A stretch of 11,733 nt of DNA from Humisphaera sp. Lineage in GTDB: Bacteria > Planctomycetota > Phycisphaerae > Tepidisphaerales > Tepidisphaeraceae. Below are positions 6,467 through 11,733 of the stretch, piece by piece; the first letter of the stretch is position 1, and every line of letters starts with the position of its first letter. Below the pieces are notes generated by a model. It saw nothing but the letters and a program-made list of their open reading frames with translations, did not search any database and was not told the DNA's origin. The stretch covers positions 1 through 11,733 of the forward strand of contig JANXVV010000583.1 of the NCBI GenBank assembly GCA_025351525.1. The letters run 5' to 3'. A program made the position numbers and the translations under genes.

Positions 6467-7408
6467 ATGTCTTCGTCCGAGCCACTGATTCCGCAGGCCA
6501 AGTCGTTTCTCGTGCAGAAATTCGCGAAGATTCCGCTCGGGTCGATCCACGTCATCGGCTACAGCGTCGCCGGCGAAGAGACGGTGATTCAAGTGCCGGA
6601 ACTGGATGTTTGCTTCGATATCGGCCGAGCCCCTTATTTCGCCTTAACGAGCAACATCCTGTGCATCAGTCACGGGCATATGGACCACATCGCGGGCATC
6701 TCCTACTACCTGTCGCAACGCCATTTCCAAGGGATGAAACCCGGCACAATTTTGGTTCCGGCGGAGATCGCGAAGTTTGTCGATGAAGTGCTGCGCGGAT
6801 GGCGGAATATCGAACGGCAAAAGACGCCGTACACGCTGGTGCCGATGGAACCGGGGCAGGTGTACGAGGTCCGCCGTGATTTTGTGATCCGGGCGATGGA
6901 GACGCACCACGCCGGGGCGAGCCTGGGGTATGCGCTCGTCAGCGTGCGCGAAAAACTAAAGGCCGAATACCACGGCATCCTCGGGCCTGAACTGGCGGCG
7001 ATGAAAAAGCGGGGAATCGAGATTCAATACAAGATCGAAGTGCCGTTGGTGACGTATCTCGGCGACACTTCGTTCGGCCCGGTTTTTCAAAACCCGGATG
7101 TGATCAACGCCGAAGTGCTGCTGACCGAATGCACTTTCTATGAGAAGGACCATAAGCAGCGGGCCAAGGTGGGCCGCCATCTGCACGTCGATCAGTTCGC
7201 GGAGATTCTGCCGACGCTGAAGAATCAACACATCGTCGTGCTGCACGTTTCCCGAAGGACGGGGATTCGCAAAGCGCGTCACTTTCTGCGCAAGCGCGTG
7301 GGCGATGAGCTGATGAAGAAGGTGCAGTTTCTGATGGATTTCGACGGCAGCGTGGAGGGTGGGGATATCGAAGAAGCCGGGCCACCGCAGGGAGACAATG
7401 CGGATTAG
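6467..7408 (+). CDS. RNase Z-like metallo-beta-lactamase-fold hydrolase
   Basis: A 313-residue MBL-fold protein, probably a two-zinc phosphodiesterase of the RNase Z/ElaC type, which trims tRNA 3' ends. The signature HxHxDH is SHGHMDH (His69, His71, Asp73, His74). Further putative ligands are His147/His148 in ETHHAG, Asp200 in YLGDTSF and His260 in VLHVSRRT. ECTF (220-223) and GRHLHVDQ (237-243) are also typical of this branch. The segment YHGILGPELAAMKKRG resembles the GP-x-x-G-x-L-K-x-G motif of RNase Z. An N-terminal 'GTG' entry typical of ElaC is not evident, and the final histidine motif is LHVSRR rather than HFSPRY, so this is a diverged homologue. tRNA maturation is a sensible guess, especially as the nearby tRNA-Lys lacks CCA, but another phosphodiesterase role is possible. 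It is transcribed divergently from glnA. Confidence 0.8.
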   Translation: MSSSEPLIPQAKSFLVQKFAKIPLGSIHVIGYSVAGEETVIQVPELDVCFDIGRAPYFALTSNILCISHGHMDHIAGISYYLSQRHFQGMKPGTILVPAEIAKFVDEVLRGWRNIERQKTPYTLVPMEPGQVYEVRRDFVIRAMETHHAGASLGYALVSVREKLKAEYHGILGPELAAMKKRGIEIQYKIEVPLVTYLGDTSFGPVFQNPDVINAEVLLTECTFYEKDHKQRAKVGRHLHVDQFAEILPTLKNQHIVVLHVSRRTGIRKARHFLRKRVGDELMKKVQFLMDFDGSVEGGDIEEAGPPQGDNAD

Positions 7409-7584
7409 CCCGGATTATTCACCACGAAAGCACGAAGAACACGAGGAAACGCTTCGATAACAGGTGATTAAAGCTAATCCAAAGGCGGTTCAAGCCGGCA
7501 CAGGTTGCGCGGATCACAAAGAATAACGCTTGATTTTCTTCGTGTTCTTCGTGCTTTCGCGGTGAGTTTGAATTATCCGGGTTA
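7406..7584. repeat. Long imperfect inverted repeat with CACGAAGAACACGA arms
   Basis: The left arm 7406-7449 (TAGCCCGGATTATTC, then ACCACGAAAGCACGAAGAAC) is matched by the reverse complement of 7536-7584 (TAACCCGGATAATTC, then ACCGCGAAAGCACGAAGAAC) with a few mismatches and a short gap. The loop is about 85 nt with no visible gene. The left arm begins at the TAG stop of the RNase Z-like gene. 'CACGAAGAACACGAAG' elements are, from memory, common intergenic repeats in planctomycetes and some other bacteria. The transcript could form a long hairpin acting as a terminator or 3' stabiliser, but there is no T-run after either arm. The rest of the gap to tdh (7585-7638) shows no convincing promoter. 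Confidence 0.75.
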
Positions 7585-7638
7585 GTAGCCGCGGGCGATC
7601 GCCGCGCCTCCGATCGATACCCTCATTTGGGACACCCC

Positions 7639-8691
7639 ATGAAAGCCCTCTCCAAACTTCATCCCGATCGCGGACTCTGGCTGACCGATGTTCCTCTGCC
7701 GGTCTGCGGCATCAATGACGTGCTCGTCAAGGTGCTTCGCACCGGCATCTGCGGCACGGATGTGCATATTTACAACTGGGAGGCCTGGGCGCAGAAGACC
7801 ATCCCCGTGCCGATGGTGGTGGGCCATGAATTTGTCGGGCGCATCGAGGCGGTCGGCTCCAACGTGCATGATTTCCGGCCCGGCGACATCGTCAGCGGCG
7901 AGGGGCATGTCGTCTGCGGGCACTGCCGTAATTGTCTGGCCGGACGGCGGCATCTGTGCAAGGACACGAAGGGGATCGGTGTGAATCGGGCGGGTGCGTT
8001 CGCGGAATATATCGCCCTGCCGCAGACCAATGTCTGGGTGCACGATTCAGCGGAGGGATCGCACGCCCCGGCCATCAGCCGCGATGTGCAGTCGATCTTC
8101 GATCCCTTCGGCAACGCCGTCCACACCGCCCTCAGCTTCGACGTGCTGGGGGAGGATGTGCTGATCACCGGTGCGGGCCCCATCGGTGTGATGGCGGCGG
8201 CGGTGGTTCGACACGCGGGGGCGCGCTATGTCGTCGTCACCGATGTGAATCCGTATCGGCTGGACCTCGCGAAAAAGATGGGGGCGACGGTCGCACTCGA
8301 TGTCCGCACGGAGACACTCGCCGATTGCCAGAAGAAGCTCGGCATGAAGGAGGGATTTGACATCGGCCTCGAAATGAGCGGCAACCCCGCCGCGTTCCGC
8401 GACCTGCTCGCCAACATGTGCCACGGGGGCCGGATCGCCATGCTGGGCATCCCGGAAAAGGAGATCGCCATCGACTGGAACCTGGTCATTTTCAACATGC
8501 TCACGATCAAGGGAATCTACGGCCGGGAGATGTACGAGACCTGGTACAAGATGACCGTCATGCTGCAGAGCGGCCTGGATCTTTCCCCGGTCATCACGCA
8601 CCGGTATCACTACCGCGAGTTTCAGAAGGGGTTTGATGCGATGCTGTCGGGGCAGTCGGGGAAGGTGATTTTGACGTGGGCGGAAGGATGA
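7639..8691 (+). CDS. tdh: L-threonine 3-dehydrogenase
   Basis: A 350-residue zinc- and NAD-dependent medium-chain dehydrogenase oxidising L-threonine to 2-amino-3-ketobutyrate. The start MKALSKL at 7639 matches the N-terminus of known Tdh proteins; a TTG at 7627 is in frame but less likely. Catalytic zinc ligands are Cys38 (GICGTDVHIYNW), His63 and Glu64 (VVGHEFVG); structural zinc ligands are Cys93, 96, 99 and 107 (VVCGHCRNCLAGRRHLC). The NAD-binding Rossmann motif GAGPIGVMAAA and the Tdh-typical SIFDPFGNAVHTALSF, KGIYGREMYETWYKM and SGLDLSPVITHR are all present. About 7-9 extra residues relative to the enteric enzyme lie just before SIFDPFG (VHDSAEGSHAPAISRDVQ). The product is unstable and is passed to Kbl, encoded downstream beyond a small Uma2 remnant. 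Confidence 0.97.
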   Translation: MKALSKLHPDRGLWLTDVPLPVCGINDVLVKVLRTGICGTDVHIYNWEAWAQKTIPVPMVVGHEFVGRIEAVGSNVHDFRPGDIVSGEGHVVCGHCRNCLAGRRHLCKDTKGIGVNRAGAFAEYIALPQTNVWVHDSAEGSHAPAISRDVQSIFDPFGNAVHTALSFDVLGEDVLITGAGPIGVMAAAVVRHAGARYVVVTDVNPYRLDLAKKMGATVALDVRTETLADCQKKLGMKEGFDIGLEMSGNPAAFRDLLANMCHGGRIAMLGIPEKEIAIDWNLVIFNMLTIKGIYGREMYETWYKMTVMLQSGLDLSPVITHRYHYREFQKGFDAMLSGQSGKVILTWAEG

Positions 8692-8720
8692 TTGGACGCT
8701 GAAAGACAGTGGAGTAAAAT
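8692..8720 (+). promoter_or_regulatory. Candidate leaderless promoter of the Uma2 remnant
   Basis: TTGGAC (8692-8697), 17 nt and TAAAAT (8715-8720) stand exactly six bases before the ATG at 8727, the same geometry as at the RNase Z-like gene. The -35 starts directly after the tdh stop codon. It probably arrived with the Uma2 gene and could also feed transcription into kbl. Confidence 0.45.
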
Positions 8721-8726
8721 ACCGCC

Positions 8727-9101
8727 ATGGCGTTTCCCGATCCAAACAAGCTTTACACCCCTGCTGAATATCTGGCGATGGAAGCGGTTGCTGAAGAAAA
8801 AAGCAACTACTGCGACGGCCATATCTTTCAAACGATGACCGCCCCACGCAACGAAGCCGCAGATCGGGGAGCAAAGGCCTCGCAGTATCGCACCGTTGAA
8901 TCAGTGCAGATTCAGGTGATTGTGGCGCAGCACCTGCCGGAGGTGGAGGTTTTTCTGAGAATGCCGGATGAATGCTGGTCCGTCAGGTTTCTGTCGGGAT
9001 TGGACGAAACCATCGAGTTGCCGCTCATCGACGTGAAATTGTCGCTCGCGGAAATCTATCAGCGGGTTCGATTTCGCGTGGAGCCCTATATCTACGCGTA
9101 A
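8727..9101 (+). pseudogene. Uma2-family endonuclease remnant, catalytic core deleted
   Basis: A 124-codon open frame whose ends match the Uma2 (DUF820) family. Residues 1-36 (KLYTPAEYLAMEAVAEEKSN, then YCDGHIF) are the usual N-terminus, and from about residue 43 (EAADRGAKASQYRTVESVQI) to the end (LIDVKLSLAEIYQRVRF) it is the usual C-terminus. Uma2 proteins are normally about 180-200 residues, and the missing 60-70 carry the PD-(D/E)XK nuclease residues (the PDv strand and the EVLSPST strand). The deletion junction falls near 8840-8855 and keeps the frame. Nuclease activity is therefore not expected. It lies 35 nt after tdh and 25 nt before kbl on the same strand, interrupting an otherwise standard pair. 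It could still be translated into a small protein of unknown role. Confidence 0.8.
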
Positions 9102-9126
9102 GCCACAATTCACCCACGAACATAAA

Positions 9127-10302
9127 ATGTACACGCTGAAAGATCACCTTGCGGCACAACTCCGACAGATCACGGAATCCGGACTTTTGAAGCGCGAGCG
9201 CATCATCACCTCCCCGCAGAACGCCCGCATCACCGTGACCGGCGGCAAGTCGGTGCTGAACTTCTGCGCCAACAATTATCTGGGTCTCGCCGATCACCCG
9301 CGCGTGATCGCCGCCGCCAAGGCCGCGCTCGATAGCCGGGGTTATGGCATGGCCTCGGTCCGCTTCATCTGCGGCACGCAGGATCTCCACAAACAGCTCG
9401 AGCAATCCCTCAGCCGATTCCTCGGCACCGACGACACGATCCTCTATTCCTCCTGCTTCGACGCCAACGGCGGGCTCTTTGAAACGCTCCTCGGCCCGGA
9501 AGACGCGATCATCAGCGATGAACTGAATCACGCCAGCATCATCGACGGCATCCGCCTCTGCAAAGCCCAGCGCCATCGATACCGCAACAACGACATGGCC
9601 GATCTGGAAGCGCAATTGCGGGCGGCGGCGGGCGCGCGGCATCGGCTCATCGCCACCGACGGGGTGTTCTCGATGGATGGCACGATGGCGAATCTCCCGG
9701 CGATCTGTGAACTGGCGGATCGCTATCGGGCGATGGTGATGGTGGATGATTCGCACGCCGTCGGTTTCATGGGGACTCACGGGCGCGGCACGCCGGAACA
9801 TCACGGCGTGATGGATCGGATCGACATCCTCACCGGCACACTCGGCAAAGCATTGGGCGGCGCGAGCGGCGGCTACACCAGCGGCCGGCGGGAAATCATC
9901 GACCTGCTCCGCCAGCGCTCACGGCCCTATCTCTTCTCCAACACCCTGCCCCCCTGCATCGTCGCCGGGGCTCTGGAAGCGATTCAACTGGTCGGCAACT
10001 CCGCCGCCCTGCGCGACACGCTGCGATCCAACACCACTTTCTTCCGAGCCGAAATGTCCCGGCGCGGCTTCGACATTCCCCCCGGCGAACACCCCATCGC
10101 CCCGATCCTGCTGCACGATGCCGTCAAAGCCTCGCGCATGGCCGACAAAATGCTCGAACTCGGCGTCTACGTCATCGCGTTTTCGCATCCGGTCGTGCCG
10201 ATGGGCCAGGCGCGCATCCGCACGCAAATCTCGGCGGCCCATTCGCGCGGGGATATTCAGTTTGCGATAGAGGCGTTCGAGCAGGCACGACGCCTACAAT
10301 GA
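9127..10302 (+). CDS. kbl: Glycine C-acetyltransferase (2-amino-3-ketobutyrate CoA ligase)
   Basis: A 391-residue PLP enzyme of the alpha-oxoamine synthase family, close to the usual 398. It cleaves 2-amino-3-ketobutyrate with CoA to glycine and acetyl-CoA, completing the threonine route begun by Tdh. Visible features are NFCANNYLGLADHP (45-58), GYGMASVRFICGTQDLHKQLE (start 72), SDELNHASIIDGIR with His135, the cofactor-contacting VDDSHAVGFMG (Asp207, His210) and the Schiff-base lysine Lys241 in GTLGKALGGASGGY. RPYLFSNTLPP and the C-terminal RIRTQISAAHS are also typical of Kbl rather than of BioF or HemA. No clear Shine-Dalgarno sequence precedes the ATG. Translation may depend on the preceding genes. 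Confidence 0.97.
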   Translation: MYTLKDHLAAQLRQITESGLLKRERIITSPQNARITVTGGKSVLNFCANNYLGLADHPRVIAAAKAALDSRGYGMASVRFICGTQDLHKQLEQSLSRFLGTDDTILYSSCFDANGGLFETLLGPEDAIISDELNHASIIDGIRLCKAQRHRYRNNDMADLEAQLRAAAGARHRLIATDGVFSMDGTMANLPAICELADRYRAMVMVDDSHAVGFMGTHGRGTPEHHGVMDRIDILTGTLGKALGGASGGYTSGRREIIDLLRQRSRPYLFSNTLPPCIVAGALEAIQLVGNSAALRDTLRSNTTFFRAEMSRRGFDIPPGEHPIAPILLHDAVKASRMADKMLELGVYVIAFSHPVVPMGQARIRTQISAAHSRGDIQFAIEAFEQARRLQ

Positions 10303-10321
10303 ACAGGCGAACCATGGACGG

Positions 10322-11733
10322 ATGACTTCCATGCATCTTTTCAAACGATCACAAACCGCTCCCGCGTGCGACGACTCTGAATCCAATCTTCAATCCATCG
10401 GTTCCGACCTTCTTGAACTCGCCCGGTCCAAGAGCGCGGGGATGTTTTCCTCGCACTTCTGGTCCGACAAGCTCATGAGCTGGGCCATGCGCGATGCGGC
10501 GTTCAAGACGCAGCTCTTCCGCTTCGTCGACGTGATGCCGGTGCTTCGCACGCCGGCGTCGATCCATCAGCACCTCGTCGAGTATCTCACCCAGCCGGGG
10601 GTCACGCTGCCGCCCTTTCTCAAGCTCGGGCTTTCCGCCGGGGGATTGGCGAAGGGTGCGCTGTCGAAGACGGTCGCTTCGCAGGTCGAGTCGATGGCCG
10701 CGCGATTCGTGGCCGGCACGGATGCGATGTCGGCCATTCCGACCTTGCGCCGCCTATGGCAAGACGGCGTCACGTTCAGCGTCGATCTGCTCGGGGAAGC
10801 CTGCCTGAGCGACGCCGAGGCCGTCGAGTACCAGCGGCGATATCACAACCTGATCGAAGTGCTGCCGCGCGAAGTCGCCTCCTTTCCCGCGAGCCCCACG
10901 CTGCAAACCGATCATCTGGGCCCGATCCCATCGGCGAGCGTGTCGATCAAGATCAGCAGCCTCTCGGCGCGGATCAGCCCCGCAGATTTTGACGGCTCGC
11001 TCGATCATCTGGTCGCGGCTCTGATGCCGATTCTGAGTTTGGCCGCGAAGAACGGCGTCTTCGTGAATTTCGACATGGAGCAGCACGCGCTGAAGGATCT
11101 GACGATCGCGCTGTTCAAGCGATGCTGCGAAAGGGTCGATTTTCACGCGGGATTGGCGATGCAGGCCTATCTCCGCAGCGGCGATGAAGACGCGGCGGAT
11201 CTGATTCGCTGGACCCAACGCACGGGCCGTCAGGTGACGGTGCGGCTCATCAAGGGTGCCTACTGGGATTACGAAACCACGCACGCGCGGCAAATGAATT
11301 GGCCGCTCCCGGTCTGGACGCACAAGGCCGAGACGGACGGTTGCTTCGAGCGGATGGCCGAGAAATTCATCGGGCAGATTCCCACTTCGGCCGGCGCGGC
11401 GGGAATCAAGCTGGCGGTGGGGTCTCACAACCTGCGATCCATCGCCCACGCGCTGGCGACGCTAAAACATCGCGATCTGCCCGCATCGGCGATTGAGTTT
11501 CAGATGCTGCGCGGGATGGCCGACGAATTGAAAGCGGCATTGGTGGAACGGCAGTATCGGGTGCGAGAATATGTGCCGGTCGGGCTGATGATCCCCGGCA
11601 TGGCCTACCTCGTGCGACGGCTACTGGAGAACACCAGCAACGAATCGTGGTTGCGGGCCGGTTTCAGCGATGGTGCGGACGTGAAGATTCTGCTGGCATC
11701 CCCGCTTTCGTTTAGCGGGGGGCGCGGGGGGGG
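10322..11733 (+). CDS. putA: Proline dehydrogenase domain of a PutA-type bifunctional enzyme (3' truncated by window)
   Basis: An open frame of 470 codons with no stop before the window edge. The start is ATG at 10322 (MTSMHLFKRS) or, three codons later, at 10331; neither has a strong ribosome site. It begins 19 nt after kbl. The visible part is the FAD-binding barrel that oxidises proline to pyrroline-5-carboxylate: FSVDLLGEACLSDAEA (about 151-166), SVSIKISSLSARI, NFDMEQHALKDLT, AGLAMQAYLRSG, VRLIKGAYWDYE (about 305-317), KLAVGSHNLRSI, EFQMLRGMAD, and VPVGLMIPGMAYLVRRLLEN with the substrate-binding RRxxEN (about 432-437), then TSNESWLR. This last stretch is typical of PutA proteins that continue into a glutamate-semialdehyde dehydrogenase domain, so a protein of about 1000 residues is expected. 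The final codons (SPLSFSGGRGGG) are low complexity and coincide with a hairpin repeat. Confidence 0.92.
   Translation, partial: MTSMHLFKRSQTAPACDDSESNLQSIGSDLLELARSKSAGMFSSHFWSDKLMSWAMRDAAFKTQLFRFVDVMPVLRTPASIHQHLVEYLTQPGVTLPPFLKLGLSAGGLAKGALSKTVASQVESMAARFVAGTDAMSAIPTLRRLWQDGVTFSVDLLGEACLSDAEAVEYQRRYHNLIEVLPREVASFPASPTLQTDHLGPIPSASVSIKISSLSARISPADFDGSLDHLVAALMPILSLAAKNGVFVNFDMEQHALKDLTIALFKRCCERVDFHAGLAMQAYLRSGDEDAADLIRWTQRTGRQVTVRLIKGAYWDYETTHARQMNWPLPVWTHKAETDGCFERMAEKFIGQIPTSAGAAGIKLAVGSHNLRSIAHALATLKHRDLPASAIEFQMLRGMADELKAALVERQYRVREYVPVGLMIPGMAYLVRRLLENTSNESWLRAGFSDGADVKILLASPLSFSGGRGG
11700..11720. repeat. Hairpin CCCCGCT-N7-AGCGGGG at the end of the visible putA frame
   Basis: A perfect 7-bp GC-rich stem (11700-11706 with 11714-11720) closes the loop TTCGTTT and is followed by a G-rich run to the window edge. 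'CGCTTTCGTTTAGCG' palindromes are familiar to me from planctomycete intergenic regions, so this may be a dispersed repeat lodged in the linker between the two putA enzyme domains, or at a premature end of the gene. The G-run is a likely spot for assembly trouble. Confidence 0.5.

Noticed and set aside
5517..6488. A 323-codon plus-strand open frame over glnA
   Set aside because: It is the antisense shadow of an intact glutamine synthetase, and it overlaps the divergent promoter region and the start of the next gene.
9025..9804. A 259-codon minus-strand open frame over kbl
   Set aside because: It is an antisense shadow. Kbl on the plus strand has every active-site residue.
10754..11449. A 231-codon minus-strand open frame at the right end
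   Set aside because: It lies opposite the proline dehydrogenase coding frame, which shows continuous family motifs on the plus strand.

Overview
The window looks like chromosomal DNA from a GC-rich bacterium, most likely of the Planctomycetota (perhaps Phycisphaerae-like; this is inference). The clues are a DUF1080 lipoprotein, a Uma2-family remnant, dispersed repeats of the 'CACGAAGAACACGAAG' and 'AGCATGGGCTACCAGCCCATG' kinds, and weak Shine-Dalgarno sequences at most genes. No phage genes, CRISPR array, rRNA or defence island is visible.

Layout. (1) 1-3424: a large SNF2-family helicase with an N-terminal DUF3670-like region, on the minus strand. It ends at a compact hairpin terminator that is also a dispersed repeat. 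A low-complexity heptamer insert lies in frame between helicase motifs I and Ia. (2) 3425-4123: no intact gene. A decayed ISNCY-like insertion element of about 535 bp has long terminal inverted repeats and an internally deleted transposase. Its left end supplies a perfect TTGACA pointing toward the helicase. (3) 4124-4903: tRNA-Lys(TTT) with its own promoter, followed after 29 nt by a secreted DUF1080 (3-keto-disaccharide hydrolase-like) lipoprotein. (4) 4917-6329: type I glutamine synthetase on the minus strand, convergent with the lipoprotein gene and only 13 nt from it. (5) 6467-7408: an RNase Z-like metallo-beta-lactamase-fold protein, divergent from glnA and apparently transcribed as a leaderless mRNA. 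(6) 7406-7584: a long imperfect inverted repeat. (7) 7639-11733: an amino-acid catabolic cluster of tdh, a Uma2 remnant, kbl and a putA-like gene that runs off the window.

How the genes fit together. Tdh and Kbl convert threonine to glycine and acetyl-CoA through 2-amino-3-ketobutyrate. The PutA-like protein begins the oxidation of proline to glutamate, and glutamine synthetase, in a separate transcription unit, turns glutamate plus ammonia into glutamine. The right half is therefore mainly amino-acid nitrogen and carbon metabolism.

I see no wholly new multi-gene system. The observations most worth checking are the possible IS-borne hybrid promoter at the helicase, the core-deleted Uma2 gene inside the tdh-kbl pair, the shared leaderless promoter architecture (TANNNT, six bases, ATG), and the repeat elements that intrude into coding sequence in the helicase and possibly in putA.
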